The notes beneath the pieces are model-generated. The model ran no database searches. It was given only the letters and a program-made list of their open reading frames with translations, and was not told where the DNA came from. A DNA stretch of 35,967 nucleotides from assembly GCA_009995705.1 (NCBI GenBank), contig JAADBR010000025.1, positions 1 through 35,967 of the forward strand, given 5' to 3'. Of the stretch, positions 24,024 through 33,445 are shown in pieces (within the stretch, counting starts at the first letter, position 1; each line of letters starts with the position of its first letter). The position numbers and the translations under genes were made by a program. This stretch comes from Microcystis aeruginosa W13-11. GTDB taxonomy: Bacteria; Cyanobacteriota; Cyanobacteriia; Cyanobacteriales; Microcystaceae.

Positions 24024-24791
24024 TTGAATTATTGGGGGAGATTAACTACCATATTTAACTTCATTTGTCAAGAAATTCGCTCATTTTTAGGCGCGATCGC
24101 TTTTTACACGATTATCCCGGTTCCGATTGCCTGGCCTGATTTTGGCAGAATTGCCCGATGGATTCCCCTAGTTGGCTTATTTTTGGGTTTAATTCTGGTT
24201 TTGCTCGATCTAACTCTAGCTAGTCTGGGAATGCCCCCCCTGACTCGTGCAGTTGTCCTTGTGGGGGTTTGGGTTTATCTAACGGGAGGACTACACCTTG
24301 ATGGAGTTAGTGACACGGCCGATGGTTTAGCTGTCACCGACCCCCAGCGTCGTTTAGTGGTCATGGCCGATAGTGTTACCGGGGCCTTTGGCGTCATGGC
24401 CGTGACCATGGTTTTGCTGCTCAAAATCGCCGCTTTGACTGATTTAAGCGATAATCGAGCTTTAGCTCTAATTCTAGCACCAATTTGGGGACGTTGGGGG
24501 CAAGTAATGGCGATAGCTCTTTATCCCTACCTCAAACCCACCGGCAAGGGAGCCTTTCATAAAGTGGCTTTTTGTCTGCCCTGGGACTGTGGGGGAGTAA
24601 TTTGGGGGTTAATCGCCCTATTTGGCGGTCTAAGGTGGGGAATAATCGCCATTAGTGCCGGAATCGCCCTCGCTCTGCTTACTGGTTACTGGTTATATCG
24701 TCGTCTTCGCGGTCACACTGGTGATACCTACGGTGCGGTGGTAGAGTGGACAGAGGCTCTATTCTTGGTTTTTTTGACAACAATTAGCTAA
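24024..24791 (+). CDS. cobS: Adenosylcobinamide-GDP ribazoletransferase (cobalamin synthase)
   Basis: An integral membrane enzyme that joins adenosylcobinamide-GDP and alpha-ribazole in the last stage of B12 (here probably pseudo-B12) synthesis. Conserved blocks are 'FLGAIAFYTIIPVP', 'GLHLDGVSDTADGLA' with the Asp-rich DGxxDxxDG motif, 'MADSVTGAFGVMA' and 'GDTYGAVVEWTEA'. Six or so hydrophobic helices follow. The start is unclear: no ATG exists in frame. TTG at 24024, 14 bases after AGGAGAAAGG, is my choice; TTG at 23997 is the alternative. The upstream DNA is the dispersed repeat, so the original start region may have been replaced. Confidence 0.88.
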   Translation: MNYWGRLTTIFNFICQEIRSFLGAIAFYTIIPVPIAWPDFGRIARWIPLVGLFLGLILVLLDLTLASLGMPPLTRAVVLVGVWVYLTGGLHLDGVSDTADGLAVTDPQRRLVVMADSVTGAFGVMAVTMVLLLKIAALTDLSDNRALALILAPIWGRWGQVMAIALYPYLKPTGKGAFHKVAFCLPWDCGGVIWGLIALFGGLRWGIIAISAGIALALLTGYWLYRRLRGHTGDTYGAVVEWTEALFLVFLTTIS

Positions 24792-25249
24792 TTTTTGCCC
24801 TCCACAGCCCGTAAACGGGTTAATTTCAGGGTAAATTTTCCCCCACCGGTTTCTCCGAAAGCTCTCACCCGAATAATATATTTACCCGACTCGGTAATAC
24901 GCGCAAACAGGAGAGCATTCGTGCCACCATCGGGACCATCATCATTTTCCGCTACAGTGGAACCATCGTCGGCCAGGAGAATTAAAACTCCATCAAAGTT
25001 TTCCGATTTGAGATCGATGGCCACCTGATCATCCTTGTCCAAATCTACGGTATAATCCCTAGCAAACCCACCCTCACCCGTGGGAATATCTTTGTCGGTA
25101 AGAGTATCGTTAATTTCTTTGTTGAGGATGAGGGGGACGGGATTATAGATTTTTTCTGCTCGCACCGGTAAAGATTGACCGCTTAACCAGAATAAAGTGA
25201 GCAAGACGCATAAACCAGAATAGCGACCAGTCAAAGGGAATCTTGTCAT
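24788..25249 (-). CDS. Secreted PPC-domain-like protein
   Basis: A 153-residue protein with an N-terminal signal peptide (about MTRFPLTGRYSGLCVLLTLF, cleavage near VRAEK) and a beta-sandwich domain resembling the bacterial pre-peptidase C-terminal domain: 'YTVDLDKDDQVAIDLKSENFDGVLILLADDGSTVAENDDGPDGGTNALL', then 'ITESGKYIIRVRAFGETGGGKFTLKL'. The 'FD..L.L.D..G..VAENDD' run is typical. It stands alone without a peptidase, so it may be a periplasmic or cell-surface adaptor. ATG at 25249 is preferred to a TTG at 25273. The stop overlaps that of the convergent cobS by four bases. Confidence 0.8.
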   Translation of the reverse strand: MTRFPLTGRYSGLCVLLTLFWLSGQSLPVRAEKIYNPVPLILNKEINDTLTDKDIPTGEGGFARDYTVDLDKDDQVAIDLKSENFDGVLILLADDGSTVAENDDGPDGGTNALLFARITESGKYIIRVRAFGETGGGKFTLKLTRLRAVEGKN

Positions 25250-25273
25250 AGGGGCAGATGTTCGTTTTCTCAA

Positions 25274-25478
25274 TCTCCCTATTCTACAAAAAACTGATAA
25301 CTATCAGCAGTTGGCTCTCCCCGGTTTGGTGGGTAAAATGTATTCTAAGATACAGTCTTGGGCCAGTGAGTGGAACGAACCACAGAGACACAGAGGACAC
25401 AAAGATTGATCGCTCCTACATAAGTTAAACTTATTACACAAGGAATTAGAGAGCTAAACTTTTTTCTGGGTAAATATC
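25274..25478. repeat. Intergenic gap with CACAGAGACACAGAGG repeat
   Basis: No gene. GAACCACAGAGACACAGAGG, continuing into ACACAAAG (about 25377-25403), is an inverted, slightly longer copy of the sequence at 12887-12904. Its surroundings are otherwise unremarkable. Confidence 0.5.
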
Positions 25479-26555
25479 CTACCAAGAAGACCCCCGATAG
25501 CGCATTTCTCGACGCAGAGCATAACGACGGGCAAAATTGGGAACATCGCCCCGATGACCTAATAAAATGACCGTATCGCCTTGCTGTAGGATGGTGGAAT
25601 GGTCGGGGTGGGTGATGACACGACCATCAAATTGACGGATAGCGACGATAATAAAAGCACCCTGTCCTCGCACTTCCATCTGACTGATGGGTTGTGCCAA
25701 AAAAGGCGAATCGCTTAAAATCGAGTATTCTTCAAATTGCAGGTCGATATCGGCCAATAATTCGTTAAGATTGCGCCTACCTTCATCTTCCTGTAAAAAA
25801 TCAATCGCAGCCGGATGGGTGATTAAATGGGCCATTCTCTCTGCTCCAATGGTAGCAGGTAAGACCACTTGATCGGCTCCAGCTAGTTTTAATTTTTTCT
25901 CGGTGCTGGGATATTCTCCCCTGGCGATGATGTATAGTTGCGGACTGAGTTCTCTTGCGGTTAAAGTGATGAAGACATTTAAGGCATCATCGGGCAACAC
26001 CGTCGCTAAAACTCGCGCTTTGTCGATACCGGCTTTCTGGAGAATACTTTCATCGGTGGCGTTACCATTAAGAGTTATGTAACCTTTTTCCTGAGCTAAT
26101 CGAATGCGATCGGGGTTATTATCGACGATAATGAAGGATTGGGCGGTTTTTGCCAATTTAGTCGTTAGGATACGTCCTATGCGCCCAAAACCGCAGACTA
26201 TGACGTGATTTTCTAAGGATTCCATCTCTTTATTCATCCGGCGATCGCTAAAAGCTTTGTTAATTTCTCCCTCGGTGAGCATCTGAAAAAACCCTCCCAC
26301 CACATAAACGGCCGAGGTGGTCCCACAGACGATAACTAACATGGTAAAAGCTCTCAGACTGGGAGTGTTAATCGGTTTAACTTCCCCGAAACCCACCCCA
26401 AATATGGTGATAATCACCATATAAACGGCATCTAGAAAACTCCAACCGTAGGCCATATAACCGATAGTTGCCCCGACTACCGTAGCGAGAAAAAAACTCG
26501 CACCGATGATAATCCTTTTCAGTGAACTTTGCATCGATTTCCGTAACCTGACCAT
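25479..26555 (-). CDS. Potassium channel with RCK (TrkA-N/TrkA-C) domains
   Basis: A 358-residue two-helix K+ channel subunit. The first helix spans about residues 14-36; the pore loop 'VYMVIITIFGVGFGEVKP' follows, with filter GVGFGE (53-58); the second helix lies at 68-90. The cytosolic RCK domain starts 'HVIVCGFGRIGRILTTKL' (117-134), a Rossmann NAD-binding turn, with 'IIVDNNPDRI' as the acidic end of strand 2, and a TrkA-C lobe ('QISQMEVRGQGAFIIVAIR') at the end. The layout is that of MthK/SynCaK-type gated channels. The filter differs from the common TVGYGD. It probably sits in the plasma or thylakoid membrane. Confidence 0.87.
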   Translation of the reverse strand: MVRLRKSMQSSLKRIIIGASFFLATVVGATIGYMAYGWSFLDAVYMVIITIFGVGFGEVKPINTPSLRAFTMLVIVCGTTSAVYVVGGFFQMLTEGEINKAFSDRRMNKEMESLENHVIVCGFGRIGRILTTKLAKTAQSFIIVDNNPDRIRLAQEKGYITLNGNATDESILQKAGIDKARVLATVLPDDALNVFITLTARELSPQLYIIARGEYPSTEKKLKLAGADQVVLPATIGAERMAHLITHPAAIDFLQEDEGRRNLNELLADIDLQFEEYSILSDSPFLAQPISQMEVRGQGAFIIVAIRQFDGRVITHPDHSTILQQGDTVILLGHRGDVPNFARRYALRREMRYRGSSW

Positions 26556-26666
26556 CTAGCTATCAGCTTACAGCAGGATCGAGGAGACAGGTTTTGGGGT
26601 TTTGGGGTTTTAGTTCAATTTCCCCACTTTCCCACTTCATAATTCATAATTCATAATTCCCACTCC

Positions 26667-27509
26667 CTATTCCCTTGAGACTTGACATTGGGGACAAAAA
26701 TGAGAGGAGCGTCCACTTAATTTAATTCTGGCAATAGTTGCACCGCAAAGACGACAATTTTCTCCATTACGACCATAAACCCAGGCCATCGAGCCATAAT
26801 TGCCATTAACTCCCGTAACGTGGAGAAAATCGCTAAAACTGGTGCCGCCTTCAGCGATCGCTGTTTCCAATACAGAAACAATGTTTTTTGTCAATAAGTC
26901 TATTTGCTCAATTTTCAAGAAATTGGCGGCAGTTTGGGGATGGATACCACTTTTAAAAAGAACTTCATCCGCGTAGATATTACCAATTCCCGCGACTACA
27001 TTTTGATCGAGGAGAAAAGTTTTAATCGGACGACGACTTTTTTGACAGTGACGATAGAGGTAATCGGGGGTAAAATTGCGATCAAAGGGTTCCAGTCCCA
27101 GTTTTTTCAGACCAGTAATCACGCTTTCTGGAGTTTTATCGGCAGCAATCCACCAAATTTTCCCGAAAGTGCGGGTATCGACAAAGCGCAATTCTTGCTG
27201 ATTGGCAAAAAAGAAGCGTAAGCGGGTATGAATCGGGAGGGGAGTGGTATCTTTTACCCAGAGCAATTGTCCGGTCATACGCAGATGAACCCCGATACTG
27301 CTACCATTATCTAAATTAGCGAGGAGATATTTGCCTCGGCGCTGCCAATTGCTAATCGTGGTCTGAGCAATTCCTTGCAGAAAAGTTGCCTCGCAATTAG
27401 GGTAGGCTAGGGTACGTTGTAATAATACTTCCCCACCGATAATTTTTTTGCCCTGGGTAACTTGATTTAACCCGCGACGCACCGTTTCTACTTCTGGCAA
27501 TTCTGGCAT
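26667..27509 (-). CDS. mutM: Formamidopyrimidine-DNA glycosylase (Fpg)
   Basis: A 280-residue base-excision repair glycosylase/AP lyase that removes 8-oxoguanine and FaPy lesions. It begins MPELPEVETVRRGL, so the catalytic Pro and Glu are the first residues after Met, and carries 'LDQNVVAGIGNIYADEVLF' (helix-two-turn-helix) and the C-terminal zinc finger 'CRLCGATIARIKLSGRSSHF' followed by CPQC. All key residues are present and the length is normal. It lies 105 bases after ccs1 on the same strand. Confidence 0.96.
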   Translation of the reverse strand: MPELPEVETVRRGLNQVTQGKKIIGGEVLLQRTLAYPNCEATFLQGIAQTTISNWQRRGKYLLANLDNGSSIGVHLRMTGQLLWVKDTTPLPIHTRLRFFFANQQELRFVDTRTFGKIWWIAADKTPESVITGLKKLGLEPFDRNFTPDYLYRHCQKSRRPIKTFLLDQNVVAGIGNIYADEVLFKSGIHPQTAANFLKIEQIDLLTKNIVSVLETAIAEGGTSFSDFLHVTGVNGNYGSMAWVYGRNGENCRLCGATIARIKLSGRSSHFCPQCQVSRE

Positions 27510-27613
27510 ATAAGTGATTGAACAAAATTAAGTTCTTGGTTAGGGTAGGCAAGAGGCAAAAGATAGATAAACAGAATTTTTGATCGGGAAACGACAGCAA
27601 ATTAACGTCGATT

Positions 27614-28957
27614 CTACTTTAACTTTAACATTTCGATAGTATCAATTATTTCCCGTTCAAAACTGACTTGAGCGCGATTAGTTTTACCACCAATATAAAA
27701 GCGATCGCCCGATTGTAAAGCCCAAATTTGGGAATGGGAAAAGTAACTCATTACCACTCCCACCATCAATAAAGCAAAACCTAAATAGACGATAGGTACT
27801 CCCGGATCTGCCTTAATTTGTAACCCTGTACTGCCCACTAATTCGACTATTTTTAGATTAACTCCATTGATGGGAATCGTCATTCCTTCTCGTACAGCAG
27901 AGGTTAAATCTCCCTTAGCATCATAGACAATTACCGTACCTTGTAAATCTCTGGTTAAAAGAGAAACTCCCTCACTAAGATCGGTTTTAGTCGGAATCCA
28001 AGTTCCCCAGATTTGTCCATTACCTTTGGTGTCTAAACTAGCCATCGGTAGCTGTAGAATCGGACTATTATTCACCTGTACTTTTACCCCAGCAATTCCC
28101 CAACTGGTTTGATAAAAAGTCACCCCTTTATGGTGCAAAGGTTGGTTAACTTGAATAGTTTTGCGATCGATCTCCTGTCCTTGATTATCGATCACCGACA
28201 AATCAGAATAAAATTGTTCTACGTCACCTTTAGGACTATAATCAATCCAAAAACGATTAACTTTAATCCCCCAATCCTTAGGGAGAGAATTTTTAGATAA
28301 GGGTCCAGCTTCAATAATATTTTTAACCTGAAAACTATCGCCACTAGCTACCATTTCTTGAGCAAAAAACCCCGTTAATGCTCCCCAGATCGCTCCTACT
28401 AAAATAATTAACATGGCTGCATGAACGATAATCGGACCGATTTTACCGATCAGACCTTTACGCGCATAGAGACTGTTATGTTCTAGAAAAACTTTGTAGC
28501 CTTTTTTTTCTAATAGGGGGGTGAGAGATTCTAGGGAACCAGTTTCTAATTCAGCACTTAAAGCTAGTTTTTGAAATTGGCGAGATTGTTGATAAAATTG
28601 CCAGTTTCTGGCTGCCTTTAAAGCGGGTAATTGTCGTCGGAAGGTGCAAGCGGTTAAACTGGAACCGAAGAGAATTAATAATGATAGATACCACCAAGTG
28701 CTATAAACATGATTTAATCCCAATAGTAATAAAACTTTCCAAGTCAGAAAGCCAAATAAAGCGGGTTTCTCAGGATAATTAGCTTGGTAAAAAGATAGGG
28801 ATTGTCCCTGTTCGATTACCGTCCCAGAAATGCTAAAAATAGCGATTAAAAGTAAAAGAATAATTGCCAATCGCAGATCGGCAATAGTCTGGATAAATTT
28901 ACGTCCCCATCGGAGCGGTGTATTCTTTAAATTTGAGGAAGTTTCCGATATAGTCAT
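27614..28957 (-). CDS. ccs1: Cytochrome c biogenesis protein Ccs1/ResB
   Basis: A 447-residue membrane protein of system II cytochrome c maturation that, with CcsA, carries heme across the membrane to apocytochromes. Three N-terminal helices ('[21 protein letters not shown]', '[24 protein letters not shown]', and '[23 protein letters not shown]'), a large lumenal domain (about 200-380) and a final helix '[23 protein letters not shown]' with conserved His make the ResB pattern. An in-frame TTG at 28984 exists but ATG at 28957 is the better start. It follows ccdA by 50 bases. CcsA is not in the window. Confidence 0.92.
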   Translation of the reverse strand: MTISETSSNLKNTPLRWGRKFIQTIADLRLAIILLLLIAIFSISGTVIEQGQSLSFYQANYPEKPALFGFLTWKVLLLLGLNHVYSTWWYLSLLILFGSSLTACTFRRQLPALKAARNWQFYQQSRQFQKLALSAELETGSLESLTPLLEKKGYKVFLEHNSLYARKGLIGKIGPIIVHAAMLIILVGAIWGALTGFFAQEMVASGDSFQVKNIIEAGPLSKNSLPKDWGIKVNRFWIDYSPKGDVEQFYSDLSVIDNQGQEIDRKTIQVNQPLHHKGVTFYQTSWGIAGVKVQVNNSPILQLPMASLDTKGNGQIWGTWIPTKTDLSEGVSLLTRDLQGTVIVYDAKGDLTSAVREGMTIPINGVNLKIVELVGSTGLQIKADPGVPIVYLGFALLMVGVVMSYFSHSQIWALQSGDRFYIGGKTNRAQVSFEREIIDTIEMLKLK

Positions 28958-29007
28958 AGTTAAAAGTTTTGCAATTCTAGCCAATTATCTATCATAACTC
29001 TCCACCA

Positions 29008-29736
29008 TCACAGCAGACGGGATAATAAAGAAAAAACTCCAAAACCGATTAATAAAACCCCACTGACAGGATTAATCCACCCGGACCATTGACGCAGGGA
29101 AAGAAAGCTTTTCAGCGAGGCAGTAAAAGAACCGACGATAATTAGGGGTAAAACATAGCCAGCAGTGTAGGATAACAATAATCCCCCTCCTAAGCTTAAA
29201 TCTCCCGTATTTGCCACCCATGCCAATAACGTTGCCAGAACTGGTGTACTACAAGGAGAAGCGATTAAACCAAATGTTAAACCGAGAAGATAGGACCGCA
29301 AAATCGGGGGAAAATCGCCGGTAATCCAATCGGTAGCACCAAGGGAGGGGAAGCGCAGGGGTAATAATTCCAAGAGGTTTAACCCCATCAAAATAGCGAT
29401 CGCACTGACGATAATTGGTAAACCGATCCCCACCTGTCCATAGACTTTTCCTAGAGTAGCGGCAATTAGTCCCAATCCCGCTAAGGTGGTGGCTAATCCT
29501 AGGGAAAACCATGTGGACTGCCAAAAAGCCGCTAAACGACCTTTATTTTCGTAACCCCCGATATAAGCGACGGTAATCGGCAACATCGACAGCATACAGG
29601 GGGTAAGACTGGTGAGTAAACCCGCTAGAAAAATCACGGCAAGACTGACAAAACTAAGGTGCGTTAGTTGGGAGGTGACTAAGCGATCGGCGTATTGTTC
29701 AAGGTGATAGAGTTGAGTCTGTAATTGGTCTAACAT
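29008..29736 (-). CDS. ccdA: Cytochrome c biogenesis protein CcdA
   Basis: A 242-residue, six-helix membrane protein of the DsbD/CcdA family. It passes electrons from stromal thioredoxin across the thylakoid or plasma membrane to keep apocytochrome c thiols reduced. The two redox cysteines are visible in 'LTSLTPCMLSMLPITVAYIGGY' (helix 1) and 'LIASPCSTPVLATLLAWV' (helix 4), both with the usual Pro next to Cys. It lies just upstream of ccs1, its functional partner, and 18 bases after the VOC gene, so one transcript is likely. Confidence 0.94.
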   Translation of the reverse strand: MLDQLQTQLYHLEQYADRLVTSQLTHLSFVSLAVIFLAGLLTSLTPCMLSMLPITVAYIGGYENKGRLAAFWQSTWFSLGLATTLAGLGLIAATLGKVYGQVGIGLPIIVSAIAILMGLNLLELLPLRFPSLGATDWITGDFPPILRSYLLGLTFGLIASPCSTPVLATLLAWVANTGDLSLGGGLLLSYTAGYVLPLIIVGSFTASLKSFLSLRQWSGWINPVSGVLLIGFGVFSLLSRLL

Positions 29737-29754
29737 ATCAGGGAATTTTTCAGG

Positions 29755-30117
29755 CTAAATTTGGCTCATTTCTAGGATATTACCATCGGGATCACTGACA
29801 AATAATGCCTTTCTACCCGAGGCACTCATTTGAATTGTATAACCTTGACTTTTTAGATAGTTACCCATGGCTGTCACGTCATCAATAGCGAAGGCCATAT
29901 GAGGATTACGTCCCCACTTTTCGGGATTGGGACGGTAGTTTTGGTAATTGCTATCGACAATTAAATGAATTTGATAATCTCCCACTTGATACCAAACCCC
30001 ATCGTATTGAAAAGGGCGATCAATTCTAGTCAATCCTAGAACATTTTCGTAAAAGTTAATGGCTTTTTCTAGCTCCGTGACTAAAATCGCCGTGTGTAAG
30101 GATTTCGTGATGTTCAT
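29755..30117 (-). CDS. VOC-family (glyoxalase/dioxygenase fold) protein
   Basis: A 120-residue single VOC module: 'MNITKSLHTAILVTELEKAI', NFYENVLGLTRIDRPF, then 'NPHMAFAIDDVTAMGNYLKSQGYTIQ' and the closing 'KALFVSDPDGNILEMSQI' with the metal-ligand Glu. H9-like and E at the end are the usual metal ligands. Length and pattern match stand-alone cyanobacterial VOC proteins; the substrate is unknown. ATG at 30117 is three bases after the stop of the permease gene, and ccdA follows at 18 bases, so it is embedded in a minus-strand operon. Confidence 0.86.
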   Translation of the reverse strand: MNITKSLHTAILVTELEKAINFYENVLGLTRIDRPFQYDGVWYQVGDYQIHLIVDSNYQNYRPNPEKWGRNPHMAFAIDDVTAMGNYLKSQGYTIQMSASGRKALFVSDPDGNILEMSQI

Positions 30118-30119
30118 AG

Positions 30120-31076
30120 TTAATATCTGACTCGCGGATCGAGCCAACTATAGGTTAAATCGGCAATTAAGTTAAAGATAACAATTAAAATCCCATAGAT
30201 AAAGGTAATCGCCATCACTACGGGGGTATCACTGCGGGAAATAGAATCGATTAATAAAGCACCGATACCCGGCACACGAAACACTTGTTCTGTGACTAAA
30301 GCACCGGTAAAAATTGAGGGAATATCGAGAGCAATCAGGGTGACAACGGGGATTAAAGCGTTACGAACTATATGCTTAGTGAGGACAGAAAAATTAGTTA
30401 ATCCCTTCGCTAAGGCAGTTTTAACGTACTCTTGGTGAATTTCTTCAGTTACGGAAGAACGCACGAAACGCATCAACATCGCCCCTTGATATAAGCTTAA
30501 TACGGTTACGGGCATAATTGACTGTTTAACCTGCTCCATCAAACTATTAAAATCACTGATTTTTAGGGTACTGTTATAAAAAGATGGTAGCCAATTTAAC
30601 TGGACACTAAAGATAATAATTAATAACAATCCCGTCACAAAGGTGGGTAACGAAAAGCCAAGCATCGAAAAAGTAGAGATAATTTTGTCTAACCAAGAAT
30701 AGCGCTTGACTGCTGAAATTATGCCCAAGGGAAAAGCGATCAAAACCCCGAAAATATAGGCACTACCGACAATCCAGAGAGTTGTGGGTAAACGCTGCCA
30801 AATTAGGGTAAAAACTGGGCTGCGACTGGTGAAAGAATAGCCCATATCTCCTTGAAGAAATGCTAACAACCACTTGACATAACGCACAGGAAGGGGTTGA
30901 TCTAATCCGAGACTTTTGCGAATATTTTCTCGCACCGCTTCCGTAATAGCAGGATTAGCGGCAAATTCCCCCATCGGATCCCCCGGTGCTAGGGCCAAAA
31001 TGCCAAAAACCACCATACTAATAGCTAAAAGAGTGGGAATCGAAAATAATAATCTTTTCAGAAAATATTTCAGCAT
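30120..31076 (-). CDS. Peptide/nickel-type ABC transporter permease (DppB/OppB-like)
   Basis: A 318-residue inner membrane permease of the DppB/OppB class. It opens 'MLKYFLKRLLFSIPTLLAIS', followed by 'LAPGDPMGEFAANP' (the conserved PGDP) and 'RKSLGLDQPLPVRYVKWL'. The cytosolic coupling loop 'EEIHQEYVKTALAKGLTNFSVLTKHIVRNALIPVVT' (EAA motif) and the final 'LIADLTYSWLDPRVRY' complete it. It starts directly at the end of the binding-protein gene. The second permease and ATPases of the transporter are not in the window and must be encoded elsewhere, as is usual in cyanobacteria. Confidence 0.92.
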   Translation of the reverse strand: MLKYFLKRLLFSIPTLLAISMVVFGILALAPGDPMGEFAANPAITEAVRENIRKSLGLDQPLPVRYVKWLLAFLQGDMGYSFTSRSPVFTLIWQRLPTTLWIVGSAYIFGVLIAFPLGIISAVKRYSWLDKIISTFSMLGFSLPTFVTGLLLIIIFSVQLNWLPSFYNSTLKISDFNSLMEQVKQSIMPVTVLSLYQGAMLMRFVRSSVTEEIHQEYVKTALAKGLTNFSVLTKHIVRNALIPVVTLIALDIPSIFTGALVTEQVFRVPGIGALLIDSISRSDTPVVMAITFIYGILIVIFNLIADLTYSWLDPRVRY

Positions 31077-32810
31077 TTATTTACTACGCTTCCAGTCTTT
31101 GATGTTCCAAGTATTTCTATCCCAGGGAGTTAATTCAAACCCCGATAAACTATTGCTAATTGCCACCACATCGGCACGATGAACTAGGGGAATAATCACA
31201 AAATCATTGATTAACATATCATTCATTTTAATCGCTATTTCTCGCCGTTTTTCCGGGTTTAATTCTTGACTAAAAGCTTGCCATAATTTATCGTATTCAG
31301 GATTGCAATAACGAGCATAATTATCCCCAGCCCAACCATCAGCTTTTTGGGGAATTTCGCTACAAGTAAAGGTTTTAAAATAGGCTTTCGGATCGGGACT
31401 ATTATTACCTGTAGTGTACATTTGTAGGTCAGCATAAAACTTTTCTACCGTGTCATCGTTAGCAGGATCGCTAGAAAAGAAAATACTGGCATCAATAGTT
31501 TTTAATTCTACTCCTACCCCGATCGCTTGTAAACTTTGTTTGATAATTTCTTGGGTTTTCTGACGAAGAGGATTGACGGTAGTTTGAAAAACTAATTTCA
31601 TTTCTACCCCATTTTTATCCCTAGTACCATCACCATTACTATCTTTCCATCCCGCATCATCTAGTAATTTATTAGCCTTTTCTAGATTAAATTCATAGCG
31701 AGTATTGGGAGAATTATATTCCGATGGCATCACGATAAAATTAGGAGTTGTTTTCCCAGTAATACCATAAAGTTGCGTAGCAATAGTATCTCTATCAACG
31801 GCTAAAGATAAAGCTTCTCTTACTTTCACATCACTCAAAAAAGGATGAGGAAACTTAATACTAGACCTCTCACCTTCAGGAGTAACTTGATTAGGATCAC
31901 TCAGATTAAATAAAACTCGTTCAATCAAAGAACCGAAACTAGATATTAACTGACCCCGACCCGCTTTTTCTAAATCACTTAAAACCCTTGCCTCTACTTG
32001 CAAATTATAGGCATAATCCGCCTCCTCTGTCTGTAAAACCGCTCGTGCCGCCGAAGTTGCATCACCTCCTCCTTTTAATTCTATTCTTTGAAAACCTAAT
32101 TTATCTGCTTCTCGAAAGAAAGAATTTGGTTCATAAACTGCCGTGTCTCCCGGTTTAAATTCTACCACTTTATAGGGGCCAGTTCCCACCGGTAATAAAT
32201 TAGCAGGAGCTTGACGTGCTGTTTCATTGCTGTACTTTTCATAGAGATGGGCGGGTAAAATCATTCCTTCTGTCCCCACAAAAACTAATGACCAAGCGGG
32301 ATTAACTTGCTTAAAATTTATTTTGACCGTATGGGGATCGATCGCTTCCACACTTTTAACTATTTCATAATTGCCAGCGCTAGTAGAACCGGTTTTCGGA
32401 TTGGTAATAAAATTATAGGTAGCGATGACATCTTTGGCAGTAAAAGGAGTACCATCCGACCATTTAATATCTTTTTTTAGCTTCCATGTCACCGATTTAC
32501 CATCCTGGGCAACTCCCCCATTTTCAATAGTAGGAATTTCCGCCGCTAAAAAAGGAACTAATTCCCCCTTTTCATTGAAACTAGCCAAAGGTTCTAAGGT
32601 AATGCGACTCGCTTCTGAGTCTTTAAATCCCGTGGAGAGATGGGGATTTAAAATCGTCGGTGCTTGCCAATATAAAAGTTTTAAAGTTTCTGTGTTATTA
32701 TTGTCCGTTGCCGGAGGATTATTAGCTGTTTGTTGATGACAAGCACTAAAAAGCAGCGTACAACTAAGGGATAAAATTAACAAGGGCAAGAAAAGCGATC
32801 GCTTAAACAT
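31077..32810 (-). CDS. ABC transporter substrate-binding lipoprotein (SBP_bac_5 family)
   Basis: A 577-residue extracytoplasmic binding protein for peptides or related solutes. A lipoprotein signal peptide is clear (MFKRSLFLPLLILSLSCTLL with lipobox LFSAC, Cys about 23). The family 5 pattern follows: 'YWQAPTILNPHLSTGFKDSEASRITLEPLASF', 'GKSVTWKLKKDIKWSDGTPFTAKDV' and 'VGTGPYKVVEFKPGD', then 'VREALSLAVDRDTI' in the C-terminal lobe. ATG at 32810 gives the proper signal peptide; a TTG at 32822 extends it by four residues without reason. It abuts the permease gene with no gap. Confidence 0.93.
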   Translation of the reverse strand: MFKRSLFLPLLILSLSCTLLFSACHQQTANNPPATDNNNTETLKLLYWQAPTILNPHLSTGFKDSEASRITLEPLASFNEKGELVPFLAAEIPTIENGGVAQDGKSVTWKLKKDIKWSDGTPFTAKDVIATYNFITNPKTGSTSAGNYEIVKSVEAIDPHTVKINFKQVNPAWSLVFVGTEGMILPAHLYEKYSNETARQAPANLLPVGTGPYKVVEFKPGDTAVYEPNSFFREADKLGFQRIELKGGGDATSAARAVLQTEEADYAYNLQVEARVLSDLEKAGRGQLISSFGSLIERVLFNLSDPNQVTPEGERSSIKFPHPFLSDVKVREALSLAVDRDTIATQLYGITGKTTPNFIVMPSEYNSPNTRYEFNLEKANKLLDDAGWKDSNGDGTRDKNGVEMKLVFQTTVNPLRQKTQEIIKQSLQAIGVGVELKTIDASIFFSSDPANDDTVEKFYADLQMYTTGNNSPDPKAYFKTFTCSEIPQKADGWAGDNYARYCNPEYDKLWQAFSQELNPEKRREIAIKMNDMLINDFVIIPLVHRADVVAISNSLSGFELTPWDRNTWNIKDWKRSK

Positions 32811-33008
32811 TTTTAGTGACAATCAATAATTCAACAGGGTGACTTAGGTGATTCCCTACCCCACCAATAACAAGTTATCAGACATTGAGTCTTGATCTCG
32901 ATCGATTAATTGATTATTTGCCTTTATCCATTCCTAGTCAAGTTAAATCGATCGTGCTATAGTAGCGATCCTTTACTAGACAATAAAATTCTAGGCACGG
33001 CGACGAAA

Positions 33009-33445
33009 ATGCTTATGACCTTAGCAATTCTGGCTGAACCTGCTCCTCTGCAAGCCAATGAAGACGGTTTAATTCTCGTCGGAAAAACTCGTGTCACATT
33101 GGATACTGTAGTGTCTGTATTTAATCAGGGTGCGACAGCAGAGGAAATCGTTAATCGTTATCCATCACTATAGCGGTATGCAGTCGAATGAGGTATAGTG
33201 CAACAGGCTATGAGTCAGTCTAGGCAAGACTTTGTATGTATCTCACTCAAGCGAATACCGCTATAAACCTAGCTGACGTTTACGCCACGATCTCTTTTTA
33301 CCTCAAGCACCAATCGGAAGTGGAAGCCTACTTGCAACAGCGACAACAGCAAGCAGAGGAGATTCGGGTAATCAATCAAGCGAGATTTGACCCCCAGGGA
33401 TTGCGAGATCGCCTTCTTGCGCGTAAAGCAGCGCGGCAAGCATGA
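33009..33445 (+). pseudogene. DUF433 antitoxin gene split by an inverted-repeat element
   Basis: The first part, from ATG at 33009, reads '...LVGKTRVTLDTVVSVFNQGA', TAEEIVNRYPSL and stops in the inserted element. The second part, from 33266, continues 'NLADVYATISFYLKHQSEVE' and AYLQQRQQQ... to TGA at 33443. Joined they make one normal DUF433 protein: RYPSL-NLADVYATISFYL is the family's central helix pair. The insertion at 33171-33263 plus duplicated TA adds 95 bases, which also shifts the frame. A short product from ATG at 33236 might still be made. Its stop overlaps the start of the toxin remnant at 33442. Confidence 0.85.
33171..33263. mobile_element. 93-bp inverted-repeat element in the DUF433 gene, TA duplication
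   Basis: It starts TAGCGGTATGC and ends GCGAATACCGCTA; the outer 9 bp are perfect inverted repeats and weaker complementarity extends to about 30 bp. TA flanks it on both sides (33169-33170 and 33264-33265), and removing the element with one TA restores the coding frame. That shows the insertion exactly and points to an IS630/Tc1-type transposase acting in trans. Confidence 0.88.
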
